Below are positions 1-8,114 of a DNA stretch of 31,090 bases, piece by piece. This stretch comes from Bacteroidales bacterium (lineage in GTDB: Bacteria > Bacteroidota > Bacteroidia > Bacteroidales > Bacteroidaceae), in the NCBI GenBank assembly GCA_004557285.1, contig SFEK01000028.1:1-31090 (forward strand), given 5' to 3'. Both the position numbers and the translations under genes were made by a program. Below the pieces are notes generated by a model. That model saw nothing but the letters and a program-made list of their open reading frames with translations. It had not been told where the DNA came from and made no database searches. How positions within the stretch are numbered: the stretch's first letter is position 1; every line of letters begins with the position of its first letter.

Positions 1-1474
1 GACGGCCAGCGTTGATGGTGAAGTTGTCGGTAAGAGTATAGATGTCCTGATTGAGCTGGTTGGCCATTGAAGAACGCTCGTTACCGATATAGAGTGTACC
101 ACCACCAACGTTCGAAATCTGAATCATTGGGAATGGGTCGCCAGGATTACGCTTGTCGCGTACTGAAGTCCAGCTGGCGTGGAACTCGTTGTTCATGTTG
201 TTGCCGATGCGGCTGTTCAACTCGAATACCAATGAACTGGTCTTTGAGCAGAAGTCATAAGCATAGTCGTTGGTAACGAGTGAACTTGCTGAAGCGGTGT
301 TGTTGTTCTGCTTGGCATCAACAAACGACCAGCGCAGAGAGGCGTGGTTGCGGTCGTTGATGTTCCAGTCGAGTTTCAAGCCCACCTTGTCTGAATAGCT
401 GTACTCTTTGGGAGTGCCCAATGTGCCACGGTAGCTTACGCCCTGGGCAGCAGCCTGGTCCGTCACATATTTAAGCAGATCCTTGGCTACATCGAAGTCG
501 ACTTTCGACATGCCGTTATCAGTAGAATATACATTGTCAAACTCTTTCTTTGAACGTTCGTAGTTGGCAAAGAAGAAGAGCTTGTCCTTCACGATAGGAC
601 CACCAAGGGTTGCACCCCATGTCCAGTCGGTCTGGTCGCCATATTTGGCAGACTCCGTGCCGTCGTGCTTCTCGTACTTGTCTGAAACCATGTCGCCGTT
701 CTGGAAGTAAGAGTAAACACTTCCGCGGAACTCGTTGGTACCTGATTTGGTGATGGCATTGATGGCACCACCGGTGAAACCTGACTGACGAACATCGAAA
801 GGTGCGATAGATACCTGCAGCTGGTCGATGGTTTCCATAGAGAAGGGCTGTGTACCGGCCTGTCCACCATTGGCACCGTTGGCGGTCAAACCAAACACGT
901 CGTTCGACATGGCACCGTCAATCTGGATGGCATTGTAACGGTTGTTTGAACCGGCAATGGTCATGGCACCACCTTCTGATACCTTGACGAAAGGATTGAT
1001 ACGAGCAATATCAGCCACACTGTGTGTGATGGTAGGCAACTCCTGGATTCGCCTGTTGCTGATGGTTTCTGCTGCACCGTTTCTGGTGGCATTGACACCA
1101 GCCTGTGCGGTGATCACAACATCTCCGAGCTGCTTGACATCTTCTGCCAACCATACAGGGAGATTGTAAGACTCACCAAGTGCCAGAGACACACGCTCAA
1201 ACTGCTTGGTTTGTGCGCCGATGTACGATACGGTAATGGTGTAAGGGCCACCAGCACGCATACCCTGGATAGAGTAAATGCCCTTGACATTGGTAACTGC
1301 GGTGTACTTGGTACCTGAAGGCACGTGTACAGCCTGAACGGTAGCGCCAATCACTTCCTCGCCGGTTGATTCGAGCGTCACCTTACCATTAATGCCAGAA
1401 CTTGTCACTTGAGCCATCAATGACGACATTGTCATCATGATCAAGGCTGCCAACAAAGTAATCTTTTTCTGCAT
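1..1474 (-). CDS. TonB-dependent receptor, Oar-like (partial, N-terminal ~491 residues)
   Basis: This is an outer-membrane active-transport receptor whose 3' part lies beyond the window edge. The start is ATG at 1472-1474. It opens with a signal peptide (MQKKITLLAALIMMTMSSLMA, cleaved before Q). A carboxypeptidase-regulatory-like beta-sandwich follows at about residues 25-105 (GINGKVTLESTGEEVIGATV). A TonB plug comes next at about 110-235, with VVITAQAG, a DVF.LTANG segment and SGFTGGAINAITKSGTNEFRG. The last part visible is the start of the barrel. The plug wording is typical of the Oar-like subgroup rather than SusC, and no SusD partner is visible. Substrate cannot be told from sequence. 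It is read away from the thioredoxin-like gene, behind that gene's terminator, from its own likely promoter at 1559-1566. Confidence 0.9.
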   Translation of the reverse strand, partial: MQKKITLLAALIMMTMSSLMAQVTSSGINGKVTLESTGEEVIGATVQAVHVPSGTKYTAVTNVKGIYSIQGMRAGGPYTITVSYIGAQTKQFERVSLALGESYNLPVWLAEDVKQLGDVVITAQAGVNATRNGAAETISNRRIQELPTITHSVADIARINPFVKVSEGGAMTIAGSNNRYNAIQIDGAMSNDVFGLTANGANGGQAGTQPFSMETIDQLQVSIAPFDVRQSGFTGGAINAITKSGTNEFRGSVYSYFQNGDMVSDKYEKHDGTESAKYGDQTDWTWGATLGGPIVKDKLFFFANYERSKKEFDNVYSTDNGMSKVDFDVAKDLLKYVTDQAAAQGVSYRGTLGTPKEYSYSDKVGLKLDWNINDRNHASLRWSFVDAKQNNNTASASSLVTNDYAYDFCSKTSSLVFELNSRIGNNMNNEFHASWTSVRDKRNPGDPFPMIQISNVGGGTLYIGNERSSMANQLNQDIYTLTDNFTINAGR

Positions 1475-1558
1475 AATACTGTGAATTAATAATTAAAATG
1501 TATGTAAAAAAATAAAGTAATTCCTTTCTCCGTTTTCCCGTTTATTGCTATCTGGGTG

Positions 1559-1566
1559 CAAAATTA
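1559..1566 (-). promoter_or_regulatory. Putative -7 promoter box of the TonB receptor gene
   Basis: On the minus strand this reads TAATTTTG, matching the Bacteroidota -7 consensus TAnnTTTG. It lies 85 nt upstream of the receptor ATG in an AT-rich gap. No good TTTG box is seen at the ideal distance of 19-20 nt upstream, so the call rests on the -7 box and context. Confidence 0.5.
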
Positions 1567-1670
1567 ATAAAAAAACACAAAACATGTATATAAAACATGA
1601 TAAAAAGCTGTTAAACATCTATTTACATGTTATTTTTTGATTTTTCTAAAGCATTTTGCCCAAAAACGAG

Positions 1671-1727
1671 TAAAAAAAGGCAACAGCAGGAAGCAATCAA
1701 TGGGGCCCATTCATTGGTTCCTGCTGT
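1671..1727 (-). terminator. Rho-independent terminator of the thioredoxin-like gene
   Basis: ACAGCAGGAA (1683-1692) pairs perfectly with TTCCTGCTGT (1718-1727). Between them is a further, nearly complementary pair of arms. Read on the minus strand, the stem is followed after a few bases by seven T (complement of 1672-1678). It lies just past the stop codon of the gene at 1741. Confidence 0.85.
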
Positions 1728-1740
1728 CGGCTATAGGTTG

Positions 1741-2913
1741 TCATTGTGCCAACAATGACTGTATTTCTTTGTCTATATCCTTGATTTGTGCATCACGCTT
1801 CTGCAGCACATTGTTTCGGTCAATCAAGAAGAAGGTGGGCAATGTGTTGACATTGTAGGCCACAAGGTTCTGCGAGTTGGCACCATCGGCATCCCTCACG
1901 CTGATCCAGGGCAGGGCCTCTGTCTGTGTCTTCCAGAAATGTTCGTCATCATTGAGCGACACCTGATAGATTTCAAAGCCACGGTCATGGTACTTGTTAT
2001 ACAATTCACGCATCTGCATGATACGCTGTGTCGATTCCTTGGTGCCGAAGACATGGAAATCAAGCATCACCACCTTGCCTTTCAAGTCTGACAGGTTGCG
2101 CACATTACCCCTATTGTCCATCAGCGAGATGTCGATAAGGCCCGACACATGCACCTTGCTGGCATCCACATTGGTATTGGCCAACTTGTTGCGCATGATG
2201 CGGATATTCTTCATGCCCTCGATGGCGATGTTGTGCAGATTCTGGCCTCTCAAGGCATCGGGATGATAGGTGTCCCAACTGGTGGCCACTGCGGCAAACA
2301 CCTTGATGTCGTCTTCGTTCACCTGGGGATTGAAGAGCAGTGTGTTGCCAATGGCCTGGAAGAGGGCAAAGTAAGATGATGCCCGCATGGGTGCCTTGAA
2401 AATGTAGTTAAGCTTCACCTCTTTCTTATAGGCATCGACAAGAGCCATGATACTGTCGGCGGCCACCTGATCGTTCAGGTTATAATTACTTTGGATGGCG
2501 ATAACCTTGGCCTGCAGGTCAATCTGCTTCAATGACAGTTCACGGATAATGGAGCACTCTTCAGAACCTTCCACCTGATAATTGGTGGCCATGCCCGGCC
2601 ATTGGGCCTTGATGGTGACGGTTTCCGTGGAGTCGGCACACACATTGATGATTTGTCCGGCTATGCGCAAGCGGTAGAACTCGGGTGCGGTGGGTGCATC
2701 GACACTGAACGAGAAGGTGCCCTGCTCATCGAGCTTGGCAGAGTCAATGGCCACAGGACCATCAAGACTGAGGTTCTCCAAATAGAGCATCGAGTCTTTG
2801 GCCCCTTCGATGTTTCCCTTGACCTGAAATTTCTTATTGTTGCACGATGTGGTGAACACAGCTGCTGCTGTGGCAACCAGCACCATGACCATTGATGATA
2901 GGATATGTTTCAT
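1741..2913 (-). CDS. DUF4369/AhpC-TSA thioredoxin-fold lipoprotein lacking the CxxC motif
   Basis: The predicted product is a 390-residue exported protein of the common Bacteroidota type: an N-terminal DUF4369 domain (about 30-120) and a C-terminal thioredoxin-like domain (about 265-390). An upstream in-frame ATG at 2988 would add 25 residues ahead of the signal peptide, so ATG 2911-2913 (MKHILSSMVM) is preferred. A lipobox (VFTTSC) predicts a lipid-anchored periplasmic or surface protein. The thioredoxin domain keeps GKVVMLDFHVFG and the cis-proline segment TLPTFFLID (about residue 360). Where the family normally has a W-C-x-x-C active site it reads FGTKEST, so no redox-active cysteine pair is present. 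A disulfide-exchange role is therefore doubtful; a binding or scaffold role is an inference. No consensus promoter is seen in the 98-nt gap to crcB, so co-transcription is possible. Confidence 0.85.
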   Translation of the reverse strand: MKHILSSMVMVLVATAAAVFTTSCNNKKFQVKGNIEGAKDSMLYLENLSLDGPVAIDSAKLDEQGTFSFSVDAPTAPEFYRLRIAGQIINVCADSTETVTIKAQWPGMATNYQVEGSEECSIIRELSLKQIDLQAKVIAIQSNYNLNDQVAADSIMALVDAYKKEVKLNYIFKAPMRASSYFALFQAIGNTLLFNPQVNEDDIKVFAAVATSWDTYHPDALRGQNLHNIAIEGMKNIRIMRNKLANTNVDASKVHVSGLIDISLMDNRGNVRNLSDLKGKVVMLDFHVFGTKESTQRIMQMRELYNKYHDRGFEIYQVSLNDDEHFWKTQTEALPWISVRDADGANSQNLVAYNVNTLPTFFLIDRNNVLQKRDAQIKDIDKEIQSLLAQ

Positions 2914-2970
2914 TGTTGTTATGATATATGTTTGCTTGAATAATTTACACCTTATTATATATATGAGTCC

Positions 2971-3003
2971 TGCCATGATGCCCTTCATGGGGCACTGCCG
3001 GCA
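2971..3003 (-). terminator. Weak hairpin after crcB, possible terminator
   Basis: TGCCC (2979-2983) pairs with GGGCA (2990-2994), nested inside TGCC (2971-2974) with GGCA (3000-3003). The T-tract on the minus strand is poor (an AT-rich ATATATATAAT stretch follows), so termination may be partial and leave crcB linked to the next gene. Confidence 0.3.
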
Positions 3004-3011
3004 TCAAGACC

Positions 3012-3404
3012 CTACAACATCTTGCCCAAATGTAGGCCTAAGGCTGCCGACAATATGCCGAGCATCACGCTGCCACCGATATATAGGGCTGCAGACAGCA
3101 CATGCCCATGATACAACGACAACGACTCGTTGGCAAAGGTACTGAAGGTGGTAAAACCGCCACAGAAACCGGTGACCAGCAACAGGCGGGCCTCAGCACT
3201 GAGCGGAGTGTGACCGCCGGCCCATCCTGTGACAACACCTATCAGCAGACAGCCCGCCACATTGACCGACATCGTGCCTATAGGAAACACCGTACCGGCC
3301 TGCTGCTGCTGCACCAAGGCAGACAACAGGTATCTGCACACACTGCCCAAGGCTCCACCAAGAGCCACCAATAGGATTTCTTTGAATATGATGCCTTTTA
3401 GCAT
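3012..3404 (-). CDS. crcB: Fluoride ion channel CrcB/Fluc
   Basis: This is a small inner-membrane protein of about 130 residues that exports fluoride as a dual-topology dimer in characterised family members. Four hydrophobic segments are visible. Family signatures are present: GGALGSVCRYLLS near the N-terminus, GT..VN..GC in the second segment, and GFCGGFTTFSTFANES in the third, including the phenylalanine/threonine-rich stretch that lines the pore. An upstream in-frame ATG exists at 3419. The -7 box at 3431-3438 would leave only a few bases of leader for it, so the ATG at 3402-3404 (MLKGIIFKEI) is favoured. With so short a leader there is no room for a fluoride riboswitch. Some bacteria carry two adjacent crcB genes; only one is seen here. 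Confidence 0.93.
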   Translation of the reverse strand: MLKGIIFKEILLVALGGALGSVCRYLLSALVQQQQAGTVFPIGTMSVNVAGCLLIGVVTGWAGGHTPLSAEARLLLVTGFCGGFTTFSTFANESLSLYHGHVLSAALYIGGSVMLGILSAALGLHLGKML

Positions 3405-3430
3405 GACACAGCACTCCAACTTAATCTTTG

Positions 3431-3462
3431 CAAAAGTAATATAAAATCTTCACACCTCGAAA
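3431..3462 (-). promoter_or_regulatory. Putative crcB promoter
   Basis: The minus strand reads TACTTTTG at 3438-3431, a match to TAnnTTTG. A TTTCG-like -33 element lies about 20 nt upstream. The predicted start of transcription, near 3425, favours the crcB ATG at 3404 over the one at 3419. Confidence 0.6.
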
Positions 3463-3528
3463 GAAAAAGGGATAATATTGCTTTTTTTTCGGTCAATATC
3501 ATAAAAAAAGAAAATAAATCAAGAAATA

Positions 3529-3560
3529 TTCGTTTATTAATTCTCTTTTGCCTAACTTTG
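3529..3560 (+). promoter_or_regulatory. Putative pnp promoter
   Basis: TAACTTTG at 3553-3560 fits the Bacteroidota -7 consensus, with TTCG at 3529-3532 as a near-consensus -33 element, 20 nt apart. The start codon of pnp follows 40 nt downstream. Confidence 0.7.
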
Positions 3561-3600
3561 CGGAGTTTTTTATAAGATGTTATAATACAAGAAGTTTTAG

Positions 3601-5922
3601 ATGAACGTAATTACGAAAACAGTATCGTTGCCTGATGGCAGAACCATCAGCATCGAGACCGGGAAAGTGGCAAAGCAGGCCGACGGCTCATGTATGTTGC
3701 GTATGGGCAACACCGTCTTACTGGCCACTGTTTGTGCCGCAAAAGATGCAGTTCCCGGAACAGATTTTATGCCTTTACAGGTGGAGTACAGAGAACAGTA
3801 TGCAGCAGCCGGAAGATTTCCCGGTGGTTTCACCAAGCGTGAAGGCAAAGCAAGCGACAATGAAATTCTTACGTGCCGACTGGTTGACCGCGCACTGCGC
3901 CCTCTCTTCCCGTCTGATTATCATGCAGAAGTGTATGTAAACGTAATCCTCTTCTCAGCAGACGGCATCGACCAGCCCGACGCATTGGCAGGCTTCGCTG
4001 CCTCTTGCGCATTGGCATGCTCAGATATCCCGTTTGAATGTCCTATCTCTGAAGTTCGCGTTGCCCGTGTCAACGGCGAATATGTGGTTAACCCCACATT
4101 CGCCCAGATGGAAGAAGCCGACATGGACATCATGGTGGGTGCTTCGAAAGAAAACATCATGATGGTGGAAGGCGAAATGAAAGAAGTTTCTGAACAAGAC
4201 CTGCTCGGTGCCCTCAAGGCCGCACAGGAGGCCATCGCCCCCATGTGTGTGCTCCAGGAAGAACTGATGAAGGAACTTGGCACCGACGTGAAGCGCGAAT
4301 ACTGCCACGAAGTGAACGACGACGAACTGCGTGAGGAATTGCGCAAGGCCACCTACGACAAGTGTTATGCCATCGCCCAGGCCGGCGACCATGACAAGAA
4401 AGCCCGCGAAGAGGCCTTTGAGCAAATCAAAACCGAATTTGCCGAAGCATACGCTGAAGCTCATGCAGATCTCAGCGAAGACGAACTGGAAGAGAAGAAT
4501 GCACTCATCGACCGCTATTACCACGATGTGGAGCGCGACGCCATGCGCCGTTGCATCCTCGACGAAGGAAAGCGTCTCGACGGTCGTACCACTGAGGAAA
4601 TCCGCCCCATCTGGTGCGAGGTCAGCCCTCTGCCCATGCCTCACGGAAGCTCTATCTTCACCCGTGGTGAAACACAGAGCCTCACCACCTGTACACTGGG
4701 TACAAAACTCGACGAAAAACTGGTTGACGATGTACTCGACAAGAGCTATCAGAGATTCTTGCTGCACTACAACTTCCCTCCATTCTGCACCGGAGAAGCC
4801 AAGGCTCAACGTGGCGTAGGACGCCGTGAAATCGGTCACGGACACCTGGCATGGCGTGCACTGAAGGGTCAGATTCCAGCAGACTTCCCCTATACCGTGC
4901 GCCTGGTATCACAGATTCTTGAAAGCAATGGTTCATCATCCATGGCTACCGTATGTGCCGGCACTTTGGCACTGATGGATGCCGGTGTACCTATGATAAA
5001 ACCTGTGAGCGGCATCGCCATGGGATTGATCAAGAACCCCGGCGAGGACAAATATGCCGTGCTGAGCGACATCCTCGGCGATGAAGACCACCTGGGCGAC
5101 ATGGACTTCAAGACCACGGGTACCAAAGACGGTCTTACTGCCACCCAAATGGACATCAAGTGCGACGGCCTGAGCTTCGAAATCCTTGAAAAGGCACTCA
5201 TGCAGGCCAAGCGCGGACGCGAATATATCCTTGGCAAACTGACAGACACCATCGCTGAGCCTCGTGCCGAAATGAAGCCTCAGGTGCCTCGCATCCAGGC
5301 CTTCGACATACCCAAAGAGTTTATCGGAGCCGTGATTGGCCCGGGTGGAAAGATTATCCAGCAGATTCAGGAGGAGTCGGGTGCCGTTGTGACCATCGAC
5401 GAAGTGGATGGCAAGGGCAAGGTACAGGTCAGTGCGCCTAACAAGGAGAGCATCGACATCGCCATCTCAAAAATCAAAGCCATCGTGGCCATCCCTGAAG
5501 TGGGCGAAGTATATGACGGCACTGTACGTTCTATCATGCCATACGGATGTTTCGTTGAAATCATGCCTGGCAAGGACGGTCTGCTCCACATCAGCGAGAT
5601 CGACTGGAAACGCCTGGAGACGGTTGAAGAGGCTGGCTTGAAAGAGGGTGACAAAATCAGCGTGAAACTGGTTGACATCGACCAGAAGACCGGCAAATAC
5701 AAGTTGTCGCACCGTGTGCTCATCCCCAAGCCCGAAGGTTATGTGGAGCGCGAACGCCGCCAAAGACCTGAACGCCGCCAAAGACCTGAGCGCAACGAGC
5801 GTCAAGGCAATCGCGAGCAGCGCCGCTTTGAACACCGCAACAACCAGAACGACTATCACGACCCCATGGCTCCGAAAGAGCCTAAAGACTTCAACGATAG
5901 TCTTGACCACGGAAATTTTTGA
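3601..5922 (+). CDS. pnp: Polynucleotide phosphorylase (polyribonucleotide nucleotidyltransferase)
   Basis: PNPase degrades RNA 3' to 5' using phosphate and works as a cytoplasmic trimer in mRNA turnover. The 773-residue protein has the full domain set: RNase PH domain 1 (about 10-145, with FPGGFTKREGKASDNEILT), the helical linker (about 150-300, rich in E/D/K), RNase PH domain 2 (about 335-545), a KH domain (about 565-625, with IGPGGKIIQQIQ) and an S1 domain (about 630-705, with GCFVEIMPGKDGLLHISEI). The active-site stretch SDILGDEDHLGDMDFK is present. After S1 comes an Arg/Gln/Asn-rich tail of about 60 residues that includes a duplicated RRQRPE unit. It ends at its own strong terminator, so it is probably transcribed alone. 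Confidence 0.98.
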   Translation: MNVITKTVSLPDGRTISIETGKVAKQADGSCMLRMGNTVLLATVCAAKDAVPGTDFMPLQVEYREQYAAAGRFPGGFTKREGKASDNEILTCRLVDRALRPLFPSDYHAEVYVNVILFSADGIDQPDALAGFAASCALACSDIPFECPISEVRVARVNGEYVVNPTFAQMEEADMDIMVGASKENIMMVEGEMKEVSEQDLLGALKAAQEAIAPMCVLQEELMKELGTDVKREYCHEVNDDELREELRKATYDKCYAIAQAGDHDKKAREEAFEQIKTEFAEAYAEAHADLSEDELEEKNALIDRYYHDVERDAMRRCILDEGKRLDGRTTEEIRPIWCEVSPLPMPHGSSIFTRGETQSLTTCTLGTKLDEKLVDDVLDKSYQRFLLHYNFPPFCTGEAKAQRGVGRREIGHGHLAWRALKGQIPADFPYTVRLVSQILESNGSSSMATVCAGTLALMDAGVPMIKPVSGIAMGLIKNPGEDKYAVLSDILGDEDHLGDMDFKTTGTKDGLTATQMDIKCDGLSFEILEKALMQAKRGREYILGKLTDTIAEPRAEMKPQVPRIQAFDIPKEFIGAVIGPGGKIIQQIQEESGAVVTIDEVDGKGKVQVSAPNKESIDIAISKIKAIVAIPEVGEVYDGTVRSIMPYGCFVEIMPGKDGLLHISEIDWKRLETVEEAGLKEGDKISVKLVDIDQKTGKYKLSHRVLIPKPEGYVERERRQRPERRQRPERNERQGNREQRRFEHRNNQNDYHDPMAPKEPKDFNDSLDHGNF
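5753..5788 (+). repeat. Two tandem 18-nt repeats in the pnp tail
   Basis: The unit AACGCCGCCAAAGACCTG occurs twice in direct succession without mismatch (5753-5770 and 5771-5788). It encodes the doubled RRQRPE-type motif in the basic C-terminal tail. Being in frame, gain or loss of units would change only tail length. Confidence 0.9.
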
Positions 5923-5950
5923 AATATCCAATATGATTAAGTTATAGGAG

Positions 5951-5986
5951 TGGGCCCGGCGTCGTGCTGGGCCCATTGTTTTTTTT
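5951..5986 (+). terminator. Rho-independent terminator of pnp
   Basis: TGGGCCCGGC (5951-5960) pairs with GCTGGGCCCA (5966-5975) around a five-base loop, giving ten pairs with one G-T. TTG and then eight T (5979-5986) follow. It lies just after the pnp stop codon. Confidence 0.92.
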
Positions 5987-6018
5987 GGCTAAATCATAGA
6001 TTATCTGGAGATTTAGCC
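5987..6018. repeat. 9-bp inverted repeat after the pnp terminator
   Basis: GGCTAAATC (5987-5995) and GATTTAGCC (6010-6018) are perfect inverted copies separated by 14 bases, immediately after the terminator T-tract. No T-run follows, so this could be a dyad binding site or a second stem rather than a terminator. Confidence 0.7.
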
Positions 6019-6051
6019 AAGGAATCCATAAAATTTCTCCCTGTTTGCCGC

Positions 6052-6106
6052 TTGTTAGTCTATTGTTAGTCTATTGTTGGTCTATTGTTAGTCTATTGTT
6101 AGTTTA
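6052..6106 (+). repeat. Five tandem 11-nt repeats (TTGTTAGTCTA)
   Basis: Five head-to-tail copies start at 6052, 6063, 6074, 6085 and 6096. Copies 1, 2 and 4 are identical, copy 3 has one substitution, and the last ends TTTA. The array lies in non-coding DNA about 100 bp upstream of the rimP promoter. The unit is close to one DNA helical turn. Confidence 0.95.
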
Positions 6107-6206
6107 GGTCCCTATATTTCGATGCGACTTTGAAGCACAGAAATATCATGAAAAGACACTACTGTAAGTGATTATTAGCATTATTTCACCAAAAAGTAGA
6201 AAAATA

Positions 6207-6238
6207 TTTGCATAACTACAAGATTATTGCTAATTTTG
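6207..6238 (+). promoter_or_regulatory. Promoter of the rimP-nusA-infB operon
   Basis: TTTG (6207-6210), exactly 20 nt, then TAATTTTG (6231-6238): a full match to the Bacteroidota sigma-ABfr consensus. Transcription is expected to start near 6245, leaving a leader of about 50 nt that contains the hairpin at 6252-6279. Confidence 0.82.
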
Positions 6239-6251
6239 CAGCGTTCAGAGG

Positions 6252-6291
6252 AATGAGGGGCTTTCCGAAGCTCCTCATTTTATTTTAATTA
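6252..6291 (+). terminator. Terminator-like hairpin in the rimP leader (candidate attenuator)
   Basis: ATGAGGGGCTT (6253-6263) and AAGCTCCTCAT (6268-6278) form an 11-pair stem (one G-T) with the four-base loop TCCG. The T-rich stretch TTTTATTTTAATT follows. It sits between the operon promoter and the rimP start codon, so it would act inside the leader rather than at the end of a gene. Confidence 0.65.
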
Positions 6292-6297
6292 GCTTTT

Positions 6298-6762
6298 ATG
6301 ATAGATAAAAACGTAGTAAGAAAACTTGTTGAAGAATGGCTTACAGGCAAGGAATATTTCCTGGTGGATGTGGAAGTAAGCCCCGACGACAGGATTGTTG
6401 TGGAAATCGACCACGCCGACGGTGTATGGATTGAAGACTGTGTCCAACTGAGCAGATTCATTGAAGACCATCTCAGCCGCGAAGAGGAAGATTACGAACT
6501 TGAGGTGGGCAGCGCAGGACTGGGCCAGCCTTTCAAGGTGCCACAACAATACATGATTTTTGTAGGCAAAGAAGTGGAGGTTCTTGATGCTGACGGCAAG
6601 AAGCACAAAGGTGTGCTCAAAGCGGTTGACGGCAACGACTTCACTGTTACCGTGAGGGAAAAGGTGAAAAAGGAGGGAGCAAAACGCCCTGTCATGATGG
6701 ATGTTGACAAGCACTTTGAAATGGACAAGGTGAAATACACCAAATACTTGATCAAGTTCTAA
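6298..6762 (+). CDS. rimP: Ribosome maturation factor RimP
   Basis: RimP binds the maturing 30S subunit and supports its assembly. The 154-residue product is of the usual family length. It has an N-terminal alpha/beta domain (to about residue 80; VDVEVSPDDRIVVEIDHADG, CVQLSRFIEDHL) and a C-terminal Sm-like barrel (about 85-150). The conserved YELEVGSAGLGQPF matches the family's EVSSPGLDRPL-type signature at the domain junction. It is the first gene of rimP-nusA-infB, the order found in most bacteria, and lies 57 nt before nusA. Confidence 0.95.
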   Translation: MIDKNVVRKLVEEWLTGKEYFLVDVEVSPDDRIVVEIDHADGVWIEDCVQLSRFIEDHLSREEEDYELEVGSAGLGQPFKVPQQYMIFVGKEVEVLDADGKKHKGVLKAVDGNDFTVTVREKVKKEGAKRPVMMDVDKHFEMDKVKYTKYLIKF

Positions 6763-6819
6763 ACGAATACCCTAACCTCTAAAACAACAAATCGAAAACG
6801 AAAAAACAAAATAAGCGCT

Positions 6820-8082
6820 ATGGCAATAAGAAAGAAAGAAGAAGAAACCGTAAGCATGGTTGATACCTTCAAGGAGTTCAAAGACACGAAGAACATCGAC
6901 CGCACCACACTGATGAGTGTGCTGGAGGAAAGTTTCCGCAATGTCATTGCCAAAATCTTTGGCAGCGACGAAAACTTCGACGTGATTGTGAACCCCGACA
7001 AGGGTGACTTTGAAATCTACCGTAACCGCATGGTTGTGGCCGACGGAGAAGTGAAGGACGAGAACAAGGAAATGTCGCTCACCGATGCACGCAAGATTCA
7101 GGAAGACTATGAAGTGGGCGAAGATGTGAGCGAGAAAGTTGACTTCAGCAAGTTTGGCCGCCGTGCCATCCTCAACCTGCGACAGACACTGGCATCAAAA
7201 GTGCTCGAACTGGAGCACGACAGCCTGTACAACAAGTACAAGGACCGTGTGGGACAGGTCATCAGCGCAGAGGTTTACCAGGTTTGGAAGAGAGAGGTGC
7301 TGCTCGTGGATGATGAAAACAACGAACTCATCCTGCCCAAACTGGAACAGATTCCCCGCGACCAATACCGAAAGGGTGAAACCGTGAGGGCGGTCATCAA
7401 AGAGGTGAACAACGAAAACAACAACCCCAAGATTATACTTTCACGCACCAACAACATGTTCCTGGAGCGCCTGCTTGAGGCCGAAGTGCCCGAAATCGCC
7501 GATGGGCTGATCACCATCAAGCGCATTGCACGAATGCCGGGCGACAGGGCCAAGATTGCCGTTGAGAGCTATGACGACCGCATCGACCCCGTAGGTGCCT
7601 GCGTGGGCGTGAAGGGTAGCCGTATTCATGGCATCGTGCGTGAATTGGGCAACGAGAACATCGATGTCATCAACTACACGGCCAACATCAAGCTCTTCAT
7701 CCAGCGTGCACTCAGCCCTGCCAAGATTTCAAGCATCACCGTCAACGAAGAAGCACTCAAGGCTGAAGTTTATCTGCGCCCCGAAGAAGTGTCGCTCGCC
7801 ATTGGCCGTAACGGTTTGAACATCAAGCTGGCCAGCATGCTCACAGGCTATACCATCGACGTATTCCGCGAACTCGATGAAAGCGAAGTGGATGAAGACA
7901 TCTACCTCGACGAGTTCTCCGACGAAATCGACCAGTGGATTATCGATGCCATCAAGGCCATCGGTCTTGACACTGCCAAGGCTGTGCTCAACGCCCCGAG
8001 GGATATGCTGGTTGAAAAGGCCGACCTTGAGGAAGAGACCGTTGACAACGTGCTGAAGGTTTTGAAAGCAGAATTTGAATGA
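6820..8082 (+). CDS. nusA: Transcription termination/antitermination factor NusA
   Basis: NusA binds RNA polymerase and nascent RNA and modulates pausing, termination and antitermination. The 420-residue protein has the N-terminal polymerase-binding domain (about 10-130, with TLMSVLEESFRNVIAKIFG), S1 (about 135-205, VGQVISAEVYQVWKREVLL), and two KH domains (about 225-365) with GACVGVKGSRIHGIVREL and LAIGRNGLNIKLASMLTGY. A short acidic C-terminal helical region follows, with no duplicated AR domains as found in E. coli. A downstream in-frame ATG (MVDTF) exists, but the MAIRKKEEE start resembles the lysine-rich starts of other Bacteroidota NusA proteins. Confidence 0.97.
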   Translation: MAIRKKEEETVSMVDTFKEFKDTKNIDRTTLMSVLEESFRNVIAKIFGSDENFDVIVNPDKGDFEIYRNRMVVADGEVKDENKEMSLTDARKIQEDYEVGEDVSEKVDFSKFGRRAILNLRQTLASKVLELEHDSLYNKYKDRVGQVISAEVYQVWKREVLLVDDENNELILPKLEQIPRDQYRKGETVRAVIKEVNNENNNPKIILSRTNNMFLERLLEAEVPEIADGLITIKRIARMPGDRAKIAVESYDDRIDPVGACVGVKGSRIHGIVRELGNENIDVINYTANIKLFIQRALSPAKISSITVNEEALKAEVYLRPEEVSLAIGRNGLNIKLASMLTGYTIDVFRELDESEVDEDIYLDEFSDEIDQWIIDAIKAIGLDTAKAVLNAPRDMLVEKADLEEETVDNVLKVLKAEFE

Positions 8083-8114
8083 TCACAGTGGGTTCGCAGC
8101 AAGAACCACCAACC

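Larger units (their letters stand above)
5923..6297. other. pnp-rimP intergenic region (375 nt)
   Basis: No convincing gene was found here. In order it holds the pnp terminator (5951-5986), a 9-bp inverted repeat (5987-6018), five tandem 11-nt repeats (6052-6106), a consensus promoter (6207-6238) and a terminator-like leader hairpin ahead of rimP (6252-6291). The only ATG-started frame noticed, a 7-codon one at 6148-6171, is too short to call. Confidence 0.8.

Noticed and set aside
2914..2988. Earlier ATG of the thioredoxin-like gene
   Set aside because: It would place 25 non-signal residues before a clean lipoprotein signal peptide.
3405..3440. Fluoride riboswitch before crcB
   Set aside because: The predicted transcript start leaves about 20 nt of leader, too short for the aptamer, and no matching motif is seen.
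6148..6171. Seven-codon ORF upstream of the rimP promoter
   Set aside because: It is too short, lies before the predicted transcript start, and has no ribosome-binding or conservation evidence.
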